A DNA stretch of 64,000 bases, from positions 70,741-134,740 of the forward strand of contig CAVOZW010000005.1 in NCBI GenBank assembly GCA_963701385.1. The letters run 5' to 3'. Positions 44,925 to 54,503 of this stretch are shown here, in pieces (positions within the stretch are counted from its first letter, which is position 1; each line of letters begins with the position of its first letter). The notes beneath the pieces are model-generated. The model searched no databases. It had not been told where the DNA came from and worked only from the letters and a program-made list of their open reading frames with translations. This DNA comes from B30-G6 sp963701385. GTDB taxonomy: Bacteria; Desulfobacterota; Desulfobacteria; Desulfobacterales; B30-G6. Both the position numbers and the translations under genes were made by a program.

Positions 44925-46430
44925 TCAATTTTTTAGAAATGTCTCCTGAAGCTGGGCGATGCATTCTTCTTCGGAGCCGCGCGCCACTTTTTTCCCATTA
45001 TTCAGCATGGGATCCTTCAGTTCCGGGTAATATGCTTTTCTCTTTCCGGCCTCGGCCAAGACTTTATGCCATCTGGAAAATGCATCCACATGCTGAAGGG
45101 TGTGATTCGCGTTTTTAGCGCCGCCTTTCTCTATGATTTCTCTAATCCCCGAAACCGCATCAGGGTCTACCGGTACGTATAGCGGAACAACAAAATCATG
45201 CCGGGTCTTGAGCCAAATTCTTCTGGTGTTTCTTTCACGTTCACAGTCCTCGATAAATTTTTCGAGACTGAAAAAATTCAGGTTTCCCAGGGCACCCATG
45301 GCATGGCGCAGGATGTGTACACCATAGAGCCTTAGCGTATTCCTGGAAATTTCCGACTCCTCGACCGCCGCCGATATGTCGTTGATGATACTGGTGCTGC
45401 CTCCTGATTGTGCTGAAGGATACCCCGTTACCCACAGATTAAGCCGTGCCATGGCTGAATTGATGAGTGGCTGTCCCGGATCGCTGTAATCGAGATCTCC
45501 ACCCATACCCAGGACATCCGGAATTCCCCCATGAACACATCCGATACCCGGATGGATGGTCTGGGCTATCATCATCATAAACAACACCTGAGCGTGTATC
45601 TGGGTGAGCAAGGCTTCCGGGCTAGCCGGACCGGATGCCCCGGCAATCGTCAGGTCCAACAGCAGCAAATTGTTGCCTACCCTAGCGCTTCGCATAAATG
45701 GCTCCACCATGTTGGGCATGACGGTCATGGATGTCATCAAGCTGGTGCCATCTATCCAATCCCCCCTGCCACTAAAATAGGCGGCCTCGCGGTCTGACAT
45801 ATTTCGAGTGTACGTCATTTTGAGATCCGGGAAATGACGTTCCATTAATTGTGAACATTCAAAAACGGAAATCGATCTGTCGGTTGCCACAGGAATGGAA
45901 AAAATACCCAGTGTGTCGGTGTAGTCGGCAGCGGTTCTGACAATTTTTTCGAATTCTTCTTGATTGGCGGAAGCGAGGGAGTCACTGCCGGGACGAAGCA
46001 AAAAAGGTGGTGTGGCACCAGTGCCAAAAGCGTTTTCCCCTGGGTCCTCCGGCATATCCTTGGGTACCCTTTCCAGGCAGGATTCCAGGTAATCGGCCTT
46101 GATGGGAATAAAGAGCGCCTCATCACTTTCCGTATCGATGGCATCGACTGTTAGGAGAAGATCCATCAATACAGGGCTGAATGCGACATTCATCCCTATT
46201 TCGGTCAATATTCTTTTGGCATTATGGTGAATCCGCCGATAGACCTGCTTCTCCATTGAAAGGGTATCCATATCCCGGATCCTTTCCCTGGCAATGTCCG
46301 CTTCGGGGCTTTTGGGATGCAGCGCAGCGACTTTTTGGTAGCAGTGCTTGGCACGCTGAAACTCGTATTGCTTCTCCGAAGAAACGGCATCATCAAACAG
46401 CTTGATGAGTTTTTTATTTCGTTGTCTCAT
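44925..46430 (-). CDS. MttB-superfamily protein, short-form type with TPR-like N-terminal extension
   Basis: 501 residues. The first ~65 residues form helices resembling a TPR unit (YEFQRAKHCYQKVAALHPKS), which the related 7579-8853 protein lacks. The rest is the MttB-superfamily barrel of that protein's type (FSGRGDWIDGTSLMTS, MRSARVGNNLLLLDLTI, GYPSAQSGGSTS, LGNLNFFSLE). No in-frame amber. It is encoded 126 bp downstream of the MttB gene at 46557 on the same strand. The substrate is unknown; a regulatory or corrinoid-interacting role of the extension is possible. Confidence 0.75.
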   Translation of the reverse strand: MRQRNKKLIKLFDDAVSSEKQYEFQRAKHCYQKVAALHPKSPEADIARERIRDMDTLSMEKQVYRRIHHNAKRILTEIGMNVAFSPVLMDLLLTVDAIDTESDEALFIPIKADYLESCLERVPKDMPEDPGENAFGTGATPPFLLRPGSDSLASANQEEFEKIVRTAADYTDTLGIFSIPVATDRSISVFECSQLMERHFPDLKMTYTRNMSDREAAYFSGRGDWIDGTSLMTSMTVMPNMVEPFMRSARVGNNLLLLDLTIAGASGPASPEALLTQIHAQVLFMMMIAQTIHPGIGCVHGGIPDVLGMGGDLDYSDPGQPLINSAMARLNLWVTGYPSAQSGGSTSIINDISAAVEESEISRNTLRLYGVHILRHAMGALGNLNFFSLEKFIEDCERERNTRRIWLKTRHDFVVPLYVPVDPDAVSGIREIIEKGGAKNANHTLQHVDAFSRWHKVLAEAGKRKAYYPELKDPMLNNGKKVARGSEEECIAQLQETFLKN

Positions 46431-46556
46431 CAGTTGTTCGGACTATATGCATTTGGATGGGTGTATAGCGGCTCATATGCAAACACCTCACAATCAATCT
46501 GTTGTTGTTCCAGTATGCCAACAATTTTTTCATGGAAGGCATCCCGTTCTCAATTT

Positions 46557-47993
46557 CTATTTCCAATGCGCTTGCATACGATCCAGTTCCTTAACGATTT
46601 CGGGAGCCAGGGCGGCCGGTTTATGGGCCATGGCCTCCTGGGTATGCTCGCTTAGCCGGTCTTCAAAGCTTTTAGAACCGGCCGCTTCCCATTCCTGACG
46701 GATCATGCGTTCAAACAACGTGGAGTATCGAACATTTCGGAAGTTATCCAGCGTGTGCTGCTCCATCAGGTAATTCCCGCCCGGTCCGACGGCATCGATG
46801 AGATCCAGTGCCATGCTGTCCTCGGTTACTGGCAAACCATTCATAAAATATTTTATATTACCGAGAATTTCATTGACCAGTACCATGAAACCCGGAGAAA
46901 CCACTGATCCGTGATCGATCCACGAACTGCAGTCATGCACCAAGCCGGAGCCGACGGTTGCGGCGGTCATGATCTGCTGGGTGGCTTCTGCAGCGGCCTG
47001 GGCATCCGGGAATTTAGCATCGGTTGCGCCAGCGGTGCCATAGAAGGGAATCTTCCAGTGCTGGGCCAGTTGGGCTAGGGCTCCCACCATGATGCTCATC
47101 TCGGTCGCACCGTATGAAAACACCGTGGTCTTCATATCCATGACGGTAACAAAGGCGCCGAACACGAAAGGCGCCCCGGGGGCAATGGCCTGGGCCAAAA
47201 CCGCACCACTGATCGATTCGGCTGCCCCCTGAATAATCGCGCCTGCCAAGGTGGCTGGGGCCGTTCCACAGGCCTGGACACAAGGAAAATTGATCAACGG
47301 AATGTTGTTTTCCACGGAATATATCATCTTGTCCACTGCAGGACCATAGTATAGTAATGGAGAAATAGGCTCGGAATAATGAGCCACGATGGGTGCTTTG
47401 TCAAAATTTTCCTTTCCGCCGCAAATCAGCAGCGCCATCTCATAGATGTCGCGCATGCTGTTGGCGTCTTTACAGCAGACGACAAGCGGCTTTTCACAAT
47501 ATGTGAGGGTCTGACGAGCAATAACCCGATCGGCGATGTCTGCCGGTTGATCGGCAGCCATACCAATCGTCATGACCCAGTCGAAGTTGGGACAATAATC
47601 GGCCACCGTGGCAGATATTCGACAATGATCGCTGGTAAAACGCATGCGCTCATTGGTGACGGGATCCAGATAATCAATACAATCGACACTGGGGCCGAAC
47701 CAGCTCTTGTCACCTTCAAGGGCCACTGCACGTTCACCCCTACGGTTGCCCAATACCAGACGTGAAGGTGTCTTCCGAATGGCGTCTTCTAAAAGCCATC
47801 CTGGAATTCGGACCCGGTCCCCCACTACCCTGGCACCGGCGCCGGCGAGGATTTCGAGTGCTTTGGGATGTGCAATTTGCACACCGGTGCGTTCCAGTAC
47901 CTCAAAAATGGCCATTTCAATTTTTTTTAGCTGTTCATCACTGAGGATACGAAGTTTGGGTTTGAAGAATAATTCGTCGGTGGTGATGCCCAT
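46557..47993 (-). CDS. MttB-family trimethylamine/glycine-betaine methyltransferase homologue
   Basis: 478 residues, same branch as the 43386 protein: ILSDEQLKKIEMAIFEVLER, HYSEPISPLLYYGPAVDKMI, FYGTAGATDAKFPDAQAAAE and GPGGNYLMEQHTLDNFRNV. No pyrrolysine codon. It is preceded by AAAGGAG and lies 122 bp downstream of the rpiR-type regulator, with which it may be cotranscribed. Confidence 0.87.
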   Translation of the reverse strand: MGITTDELFFKPKLRILSDEQLKKIEMAIFEVLERTGVQIAHPKALEILAGAGARVVGDRVRIPGWLLEDAIRKTPSRLVLGNRRGERAVALEGDKSWFGPSVDCIDYLDPVTNERMRFTSDHCRISATVADYCPNFDWVMTIGMAADQPADIADRVIARQTLTYCEKPLVVCCKDANSMRDIYEMALLICGGKENFDKAPIVAHYSEPISPLLYYGPAVDKMIYSVENNIPLINFPCVQACGTAPATLAGAIIQGAAESISGAVLAQAIAPGAPFVFGAFVTVMDMKTTVFSYGATEMSIMVGALAQLAQHWKIPFYGTAGATDAKFPDAQAAAEATQQIMTAATVGSGLVHDCSSWIDHGSVVSPGFMVLVNEILGNIKYFMNGLPVTEDSMALDLIDAVGPGGNYLMEQHTLDNFRNVRYSTLFERMIRQEWEAAGSKSFEDRLSEHTQEAMAHKPAALAPEIVKELDRMQAHWK

Positions 47994-48115
47994 ATCTTGC
48001 TCCTTTGGTTAAAGGTTAGCAGTTGAAGATGAACTTTTTTTCCGTCTCTTACGAAAGTGTTTCTTGGTTAGCGGCATTGGATAACAGTGAATTTGGAATG
48101 TCTCTCTTCCCCACT

Positions 48116-49009
48116 TCATTGCGCACTATCAGGCTCCTTCTTGAGCAGATTAAACAGTACATCATTTTCACGGTATATTTGTTCTAGTGTCTCCTGGTGA
48201 CGCTCGAGTTGCTTGCCTCTGCGGCTGGCAAGTTCCTGCACCAAGTAGTTGATGATACATGAAATGGTTGTTGGGTTCCCGATGAAGGGGATATTTTTCG
48301 TCGGCGCCACCAGCGGCAGATGGGCAAATTGCGTCAGGGGGCAAAGGGCACTGTCTGCAATAACCAGCAGTTGATATCCCAGGCGTCGCACCACTTTGGC
48401 CAGCTTGATCAATTCGTTGGGGTAACGGGTTGTGGCGATGATTACGATCAGGCTATCGGAAGGGGCGTTTGTAAGCCAGTCGATCGCCGCACTGTCACTG
48501 CCGTTTAGGATGTGTATCCCTTTGCGCACCTTGGTCAGAGACCACCCCAAATAATATGCAAACGTATAAGACAGGCGGGATCCGATGACGTATACCCAGG
48601 GGCTCTCAGCAATCGCTTCCACGAACGCGTCCATGATATTCATATCGACCGATTCGTAGAACTGTTTTAAATTGTTCATCTCGTCAAAAATGACTCTGTA
48701 CAAGCGGTTGGTTCCCGGTGCTTTCATCGCCGGAAGATCGACTCTGTCCTGTAAGGTCAACCCGCTGTCGACATAATCCCGCAGCGCCTGAAGGAATTCA
48801 CCATATCCACCGTAGCCCAGCTGACTGACAAATCTGACAACGGTGGCTTCACTAACGTCACAGGTTTCGGATAGCTCACGGGTGGTCATGAAAACCGCCT
48901 TACGGGGATTTTGCATGATATATTTTCCGATAATCCGCCCTTTAGGCGTCAAGAACGCCAGATCCGTCATGATGCGCTTGATGACTGTCAATGATTGGTT
49001 TTCTTTCAT
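48116..49009 (-). CDS. RpiR/MurR-family transcriptional regulator
   Basis: 297 residues. N-terminal helix-turn-helix of the HTH_6 type (TTRELSETCDVSEATVVRFVSQLG, about residues 42-65) and a C-terminal SIS sugar-isomerase-like domain (WVYVIGSRLSYTFAYYLGW). Such regulators sense small ligands through the SIS domain. It is divergent from the soxBDAG operon and upstream of an mttB gene, so it probably controls both. Palindromes in the divergent region are candidate operators. Confidence 0.9.
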   Translation of the reverse strand: MKENQSLTVIKRIMTDLAFLTPKGRIIGKYIMQNPRKAVFMTTRELSETCDVSEATVVRFVSQLGYGGYGEFLQALRDYVDSGLTLQDRVDLPAMKAPGTNRLYRVIFDEMNNLKQFYESVDMNIMDAFVEAIAESPWVYVIGSRLSYTFAYYLGWSLTKVRKGIHILNGSDSAAIDWLTNAPSDSLIVIIATTRYPNELIKLAKVVRRLGYQLLVIADSALCPLTQFAHLPLVAPTKNIPFIGNPTTISCIINYLVQELASRRGKQLERHQETLEQIYRENDVLFNLLKKEPDSAQ

Positions 49010-49015
49010 GTTTTA

Positions 49016-49031
49016 TTGTTCTGCTGAACAA
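49016..49031. promoter_or_regulatory. Palindrome TTGTTC-N4-GAACAA near the rpiR start
   Basis: Perfect 6+4+6 palindrome just upstream of the regulator's start codon. Half-site TTGTTC also recurs in front of sox (49190-49208). Candidate operator for autoregulation. Confidence 0.5.
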
Positions 49032-49032
49032 T

Positions 49033-49048
49033 TGAAAGGGATCTTTCA
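49033..49048. promoter_or_regulatory. Palindrome TGAAAG-N4-CTTTCA near the rpiR start
   Basis: Perfect 6+4+6 palindrome directly beside the previous one. On the opposite strand the two halves CTTTCA and TTGTTCAGCA lie next to each other, the order repeated at 49190-49208. Confidence 0.45.
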
Positions 49049-49152
49049 TTTTAGGAACAAGCCCCAACCTATAAGATATAATTATAAATAATCATACACA
49101 ATAAGTGATGTCAATGGATTTTGAAATTATTAATGCAAATTTTCTTTTTTTC

Positions 49153-49182
49153 TTGACATGTTTTCTTACATTGGCATAGTGC
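49153..49182 (+). promoter_or_regulatory. Candidate promoter of the soxBDAG operon
   Basis: Perfect -35 TTGACA at 49153-49158; the -10 is weak (TAGTGC at 49177-49182, 18 bp spacer). The probable start would fall beside the operator-like element at 49190, consistent with repression. Confidence 0.45.
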
Positions 49183-49189
49183 TAATAAA

Positions 49190-49208
49190 TCTTTCATTGT
49201 TCAGCACC
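49190..49208. promoter_or_regulatory. Operator-like element upstream of soxB
   Basis: TCTTTCATTGTTCAGCACC. It closely matches the reverse complement of 49023-49042 (CTTTCAATTGTTCAGCAG) upstream of the regulator gene. A repeated, position-appropriate motif in a divergent regulator/target region is a good operator candidate for the RpiR protein. Confidence 0.55.
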
Positions 49209-49256
49209 ACAACAGCCCATCGTAATACGACGCGACACCTTAAAGGAGAACAGATC

Positions 49257-50480
49257 ATGCTTTTCAAATATAGCCCCCTGTGGGGAAAGCGGCCTCGGTT
49301 GAAATCCAACTATGAGGCGGTGATCATTGGCGGCGGGTTGCATGGACTTGCCACGGCCTATTACCTGGCCAGGGATCATGGTCTGACTGACGTCGCAATC
49401 ATCGAAAAACGATACATCGGGTATGGTGCTGCCGGCAGGAACACTGCCATCGTGCGCGCGAACCAGCGAACTCAGTACAATGTCCCTTTCTATAAGGAGG
49501 CCCTCGACCTCTGGCCGGTGCTAACCAAAGAACTCAATTTTAATTTGATGTTCAACAACTGTGGAAATCTGAACCTGATGCATAGTGAGGCCGCCATGAA
49601 AGCTGCCCGGATGACGATCGCCACAGCCCAGTTTCACGGTGTAGAGAGCCACTTGATTGATGCCAAGCAGGCCAAAGAGATGGTTCCGGCATTGAACATC
49701 TCGGAGGATATTACCTTTCCGATACAGGGTGCCATGTATCACCCTCCTGGAGGTATTGTTCGCCATGACGCTGTCGTATGGGGTTTGGCCAAGGGGTGTA
49801 CGAAACAGGGCGTCCAGATCCATCAGAACACAGAGGCCACGGCCATCCACACCGATGGCGGAAAAATAACCGGGGTCGCCACCAGCCGCGGTACCATCCA
49901 TACTCCCCGGGTCCTGGTCTCCGCCGGCGGATACAGCGCGGGTATCATCTATCACATGCTGGGTATCAAACTTCCCATCAGCGTATTGACCATCCAGGCC
50001 ATGGTCACACAACCCCTGAAACCCTTGCTCAATCATGTGGTATCATCCGGCGCCTACCACTGCTATGCCAACCAGACCCTGAAGGGTGAAATTGCCACCG
50101 GTGCCCACATGGACCCGTGGCCCAATTACACAACCCAAAACACAGCCCACTATATAAAACATCAGGCAGAAGCCCTGTCGGACTGGTTGCCCTGCCTGCG
50201 GGGTGTGAGATTCATGCGTATCTGGGGCGGCTTGGCTGACATGACCCCGGACATGGCACCGATTCTGGATGGCAACGACCCTGTCGAGGGTTTTTACATG
50301 GACTGCGGTTGGGGGTATTTCGGGTTTAAATCCTGTTCAGCCGCTGGGAAATACATGGCCCAGTACCTGGCAACCGATTGTTGCCCCGACATGCTCAAAC
50401 CGTTTAATCTGCGTCGATATGAAAATCACCAACTGATGGGCGAAACAGCGGCCCTGGTCAGTTATACACCAGACAATTGA
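49257..50480 (+). CDS. soxB: Heterotetrameric sarcosine oxidase beta subunit
   Basis: 407 residues. DAO-fold flavoprotein: FAD site AVIIGGGLHGLATAYYLARD, YGAAGRNTAIVRANQR, and the covalent-FMN histidine in GGIVRHDAVVWG (about His 170), a hallmark of the heterotetrameric sarcosine oxidase beta subunit. It oxidises the methyl group of sarcosine. ATG 49257 follows AAAGGAGAA. It opens the soxB-soxD-soxA-soxG operon. The electron acceptor need not be O2 in this organism (see ETF). Confidence 0.93.
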   Translation: MLFKYSPLWGKRPRLKSNYEAVIIGGGLHGLATAYYLARDHGLTDVAIIEKRYIGYGAAGRNTAIVRANQRTQYNVPFYKEALDLWPVLTKELNFNLMFNNCGNLNLMHSEAAMKAARMTIATAQFHGVESHLIDAKQAKEMVPALNISEDITFPIQGAMYHPPGGIVRHDAVVWGLAKGCTKQGVQIHQNTEATAIHTDGGKITGVATSRGTIHTPRVLVSAGGYSAGIIYHMLGIKLPISVLTIQAMVTQPLKPLLNHVVSSGAYHCYANQTLKGEIATGAHMDPWPNYTTQNTAHYIKHQAEALSDWLPCLRGVRFMRIWGGLADMTPDMAPILDGNDPVEGFYMDCGWGYFGFKSCSAAGKYMAQYLATDCCPDMLKPFNLRRYENHQLMGETAALVSYTPDN

Positions 50481-50544
50481 TGGGCCTGGCAAAAAAATGG
50501 CGTACACAAAATTCCGACTCAATTTGAATACAGGAGGAATAACA

Positions 50545-50805
50545 ATGGCTTTAACCCTCACCTGCCCCATCTGCGGCAAGCGCAATGGATATGAATTTCG
50601 TTATGGTGGAGAGGATAAAGGACCCCGTCCAGACGAAGAAGGGCTAACCCCTGAAGCATGGTGTAATTATGTTCACATGAACACATGCACGGCAGGGGTT
50701 CAAAAAGAGTGGTGGTTTCACCGCGATGGATGTGGATCATGGTTCAGCACCTATCGTAACACCATCAGCAACCTTGAAGTGGCTCCACCGGAGGACAGCA
50801 AATGA
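50545..50805 (+). CDS. soxD: Sarcosine oxidase delta subunit
   Basis: 86 residues. A small zinc-binding subunit: LTCPICGKRNGYEFRYGGED at the N-terminus and WWFHRDGCGSWFSTYRNT at the C-terminus, the standard SoxD pattern. RBS AGGAGG before ATG 50545; its stop overlaps the soxA start (ATGA). Confidence 0.95.
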   Translation: MALTLTCPICGKRNGYEFRYGGEDKGPRPDEEGLTPEAWCNYVHMNTCTAGVQKEWWFHRDGCGSWFSTYRNTISNLEVAPPEDSK

Positions 50806-53717
50806 TCAGGCTTCATGATTTACCCACCCTGCGAATCGATACCGATGATATCCGCTCACTGAAATATCGGGGAAAATCCTACCAGGGCTTTGCCGGAGAT
50901 ACGGTGGCCACTGCCCTTTATGCCAATGGTATTCGAGTATTTGGGCGCAGCTTGAAATACCACCGGCCCAGAGGTCTTTACAGCCTTGACGGAGAATCAA
51001 GCAATACTTGCATGGAAGTAGATGGCGTCCCCAATGTGCGTACTGAAAACACCCTGCTTGAGGATGGAATGGTGGTCAAAGCCCAGAACGTCAAAGGGTC
51101 CGCAGATTTTGACTGGATGGCATTCATGGACAAATTGGACTGGGCCATGCCGGCTGGCTTCTATTACAAAACCATGCACAAACCACCGGTCCTCTGGCCC
51201 TTTGCCATAAAAGCCATCCGTAAAGCAGCAGGTACAGGCACCATCTCTGCAGACTATCAGGTAACCGGCCACTATGATGAAATTTTCTTGACAGCCGATG
51301 TCTGTGTCATCGGCGGCGGTGCAGCCGGCATGATGGCGGCCCTGACTGCCGCCGAATCCGGTGTGCGCGTCATACTGCTGGAATCACGTCCCTGCCTGGG
51401 TGGTTGCTGGGATTACAGGGCAGGCAAGTATGATGAAAACAAACCCCTGTATGCCCGTGCCAGAGACTTGGCCGAGCAAGTGGAACGTGACTCCAATATC
51501 CGGGTCTTTAAACATGCCCCTATGGTAGGTGCCTACAACAACAACCTGATCACTGCCTTTCAAGTGGGAACTGTGGACGATGTCTTTTCAGAGCGTTACA
51601 TCGAAATTCGTTCAGAAAGCGTGGTGGTGGCCACAGGCTGTATCGAACGCCCCCTGATTTTCGACCATAATGAAAGACCCGGCGTCATGCAGGTGGCGTG
51701 TGCCCATCGCCTGGCCCGAACTTACGGCCTGCTGCCCGGCAAGGAAGCGGTATTCAGTGTGGGCCATGACTTAGGGCTTGAGGCTGCACTGGACCTGATC
51801 GATCTGGGTCTGAAAATCCGATGTGTAGCCGATATTCGAGAGGATGGCCAGGATCCTGAGCTACTTGAGGCTCTTGTCCAAAAAGAGGTGACCGTACTCA
51901 AGGGTTGGGTTGCCGCCAAAGCTCACGGCTGTAAACAGGTTACCAACGTAACGCTTTCAACGCTGGAGGGAACGGTCAAACGTCAAATGCCCTGTGATTT
52001 GCTGGTGGCTTCGGCGGGATTCACACCGGTGACCGGCCCGTTGAGTCTGGCCCAAGCCAAAATGGTCTATGACAACCACAGCGGATATTTCCTGCCAAAA
52101 AAACTGCCAGAAAAAATGTTTTCAGCCGGCCGGGTGACTGGCCTTCACCATCCCCAGGCCATCGAAGCTTCGGGACGATTGGCCGGCCTGAAAGCGCTAG
52201 CGGCAATAGGCATTATTGATGATACGTTTGTTTGCGCTGCCGAAAAGGTGTCGAGGGAGCTGCCCGGCGTGGAACGGGGTTGTAAGCTGGTTACCGCCCC
52301 GGTAAAAGGGCGAAAAAGCTTTATCTGTTTTGACGAGGATACCACCATCAAGAACATCAAACAGGCCGTCGATATGGGTTTTGATGTTCCAGAACTGATC
52401 AAACGATTCACCTCAGCAGGTACCGGGCCTGGTCAGGGGGGCATTCCGGGTCATAATCTGCCGCTATATGTTTCAAAATATACTGCCTCTGCTGACACGC
52501 CGGTGCCAACAACCGTTCGTCCACCGTTGATCCCAACATATCTTGCTACGTACGCAGGCGCTCATCATCACATGTTCAAACGAACCCCGCTGCACGCGTC
52601 CCAGAAAAAAGAGGGCGGCATTTTCCGCAATATTGGCGTCTGGCAACGGGCAAGGTATTTTTCCAATGATGTTGAATGCCGGGACGAAATTCTCAACGTA
52701 CGCAATAACGTGGGTATGCTGGACAGCTCAACCTTGGGAAAATTTCGAGTTTTCGGCCCGGATGCGATCAAGGCCCTCCAGCGCCTGTATGTGTCTGACA
52801 TGCACAGCCTGAAAAAAGGGCGTATCAAATATTCGGCCATGTGCAACGATGATGGCTGTGTCATCGATGACGGGGTCGTGGTTATGTTGGATAACAACGA
52901 CTACTACCTCACCACCTCCAGTGGCCGTGCCGGCAATACAGTGGAATGGTTTCGGTTTCACACACGCTACGATGGGTGGAAATACCACATGGTCAACCTT
53001 ACCGATGCCATGGGTGTCATCAATATTTCCGGGCCCAATGCCCGCAAGGTTCTTAAAAAAATAGTGACGGTCGACATCTCCAACAAAGCCTTCCCTTTTG
53101 CCGGATATCGCGAGTTCAACATCAATGGTGCGATTCCCTTACGGGTAATGCGCCTCGGTTTTGTGGGCGAACTGTCTTATGAGCTGCATGTGCCGTCTTC
53201 CTACATGCAGTGCGTCTGGGATTTGCTGATATCGGCGGGGGCCGAGTTCAAAATTCGGAATTTTGGCCTTGAAGCCCAGAATGTGTTACGCATGGAAAAG
53301 GGCCATATCATTCTCGGTCAGGAATCGGAACAACGGACCAATCTCCTGGATCTGGGTCTTGGTTTTCTTTGGGACCGCAAAAAATCGGACCTTAAAACCG
53401 TCGGCGCTGTTGCGCTTCGACAGGCTGAAAACGATCCCGGGAGATTAAAACTGGTGGGACTCCGCATGGATGACGATGCGCGGGCGCCCCGGGACGGGGC
53501 CCTGATCGTAGATACCCGCGTCCGCGGATACGTGGCCACGGCCAGGAAAAGTTTTAGCACCGGAGAAGCCATAGGCATGGCCCTGGTAGAATCACAACTC
53601 AGCGAACCAGGATCAAAACTGGAGATTTATGAAGATGAATGCGACGGTAAACGGCTGAGCGCCCGGGTCGTTTCCATGCCTTTCTATGACCCTGAAGGTA
53701 ACCGAATGAAAATGTGA
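50802..53717 (+). CDS. soxA: Sarcosine oxidase alpha subunit
   Basis: 971 residues. Domain order: ferredoxin-like Fer2_4 domain (about 20-110, YQGFAGDTVATALYANGIRV), NAD/FAD-binding domain (VCVIGGGAAGMMAALTAAES at about 166-185), then a GCV_T aminomethyltransferase domain and its C-terminal barrel (from about 590; GELSYELHVPSSYMQCVWDL; DLGLGFLWD). The GCV_T half binds tetrahydrofolate and captures the one-carbon unit as methylene-THF. Translation is coupled to soxD. Confidence 0.95.
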   Translation: MIRLHDLPTLRIDTDDIRSLKYRGKSYQGFAGDTVATALYANGIRVFGRSLKYHRPRGLYSLDGESSNTCMEVDGVPNVRTENTLLEDGMVVKAQNVKGSADFDWMAFMDKLDWAMPAGFYYKTMHKPPVLWPFAIKAIRKAAGTGTISADYQVTGHYDEIFLTADVCVIGGGAAGMMAALTAAESGVRVILLESRPCLGGCWDYRAGKYDENKPLYARARDLAEQVERDSNIRVFKHAPMVGAYNNNLITAFQVGTVDDVFSERYIEIRSESVVVATGCIERPLIFDHNERPGVMQVACAHRLARTYGLLPGKEAVFSVGHDLGLEAALDLIDLGLKIRCVADIREDGQDPELLEALVQKEVTVLKGWVAAKAHGCKQVTNVTLSTLEGTVKRQMPCDLLVASAGFTPVTGPLSLAQAKMVYDNHSGYFLPKKLPEKMFSAGRVTGLHHPQAIEASGRLAGLKALAAIGIIDDTFVCAAEKVSRELPGVERGCKLVTAPVKGRKSFICFDEDTTIKNIKQAVDMGFDVPELIKRFTSAGTGPGQGGIPGHNLPLYVSKYTASADTPVPTTVRPPLIPTYLATYAGAHHHMFKRTPLHASQKKEGGIFRNIGVWQRARYFSNDVECRDEILNVRNNVGMLDSSTLGKFRVFGPDAIKALQRLYVSDMHSLKKGRIKYSAMCNDDGCVIDDGVVVMLDNNDYYLTTSSGRAGNTVEWFRFHTRYDGWKYHMVNLTDAMGVINISGPNARKVLKKIVTVDISNKAFPFAGYREFNINGAIPLRVMRLGFVGELSYELHVPSSYMQCVWDLLISAGAEFKIRNFGLEAQNVLRMEKGHIILGQESEQRTNLLDLGLGFLWDRKKSDLKTVGAVALRQAENDPGRLKLVGLRMDDDARAPRDGALIVDTRVRGYVATARKSFSTGEAIGMALVESQLSEPGSKLEIYEDECDGKRLSARVVSMPFYDPEGNRMKM

Positions 53718-53727
53718 GGAAAACGAT

Positions 53728-54378
53728 ATGGCAGGCAACCAAAGACATTCACCGGTGACGTTTGAATACGACGCCTTAAAAACGGAAACATGGAACGATT
53801 GGCAAATTGTGCTGACCTATTCTGAAGAGGGGTCCGGCCCATGGCTGGTAGACCTGAGCCACAATACACGCTGGGATCTTCAGGATAGCCAGATCGATGA
53901 TCTATCACCCAATGGTCTGAATATACCATCTGCTCCCGGTATGTGCAGTTTTTCGAAAGACACCTTGGTCAATCGTATGAACAGAACCCAGGCCGCTATC
54001 TGGCATCTGGGCACCAAACACATAAAACCACCCGATTTATCGGGTTGCACCGATGTGACCGAAGCGACCTTATTTGTTGCCCTTTTTGGACCGGACACAT
54101 TCCATGTCGCCGAAAAACTAACAGCCCTTGATTTTATGAATCCCACTAGAAAAGCGCCCTTTTTGCTGCAGGGTCCTTTCTGCCATGTTGCCTGTCAAAT
54201 CGTGACGCTGCAGAAAAATGCAGACATGTCGGGTGGCTTTCTCCTGACCTGCAGCCGGGGCTACGCTGAGAGCATGGTCCATGCTGTTCTCGATTCAGGA
54301 GCAGAATTTGGGTTGCGTCCAGCCGGTGAAACACGATTTTCAGATTGGATGAAAAAATGGAAGAGCACGGTTATATAA
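53728..54378 (+). CDS. soxG: Sarcosine oxidase gamma subunit
   Basis: 216 residues. A GcvT-related fold (LVDLSHNTRWDL, LFGPDTFHVAEKL, SGGFLLTCSRGYAESMVHAV). It is the fourth subunit of the heterotetramer in the canonical B-D-A-G order, 10 bp after soxA with GTGAGGAAAA as ribosome site. Confidence 0.88.
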   Translation: MAGNQRHSPVTFEYDALKTETWNDWQIVLTYSEEGSGPWLVDLSHNTRWDLQDSQIDDLSPNGLNIPSAPGMCSFSKDTLVNRMNRTQAAIWHLGTKHIKPPDLSGCTDVTEATLFVALFGPDTFHVAEKLTALDFMNPTRKAPFLLQGPFCHVACQIVTLQKNADMSGGFLLTCSRGYAESMVHAVLDSGAEFGLRPAGETRFSDWMKKWKSTVI

Positions 54379-54405
54379 TCTAAAAAAAGCCCTTTGCTGG
54401 CAGCC

Positions 54406-54503
54406 ATTAGATTGCCTATTATCGAGGATATCTCGCAGCAAGCTGCGAGGAATGTTCTGCCGTGGGGCAGTGCTTAGCAGCGACCGAAGGGAATCAATCT
54501 AAT
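54406..54503 (+). ncRNA. Candidate structured RNA/multi-stem element upstream of the DadA-like gene
   Basis: Outer pairing ATTAGATTG (54406-54414) with CAATCTAAT (54495-54503) closes a stretch with two internal hairpins: CTCGCAG-caag-CTGCGAG (54432-54449) and CTGCC-gtgg-GGCAG (54457-54470), followed by unpaired ACCGAAGGGAATC. This looks like a folded leader rather than random DNA. It was compared with the glycine riboswitch, whose GGAGAG block is not found, so no known class is assigned. Confidence 0.4.

Noticed and set aside
54406..54503. Glycine riboswitch in the soxG-oxidoreductase gap
   Set aside because: An ACCGAAGG segment is suggestive, but the conserved GGAGAG block and tandem aptamer layout are absent; kept only as an unclassified structure.
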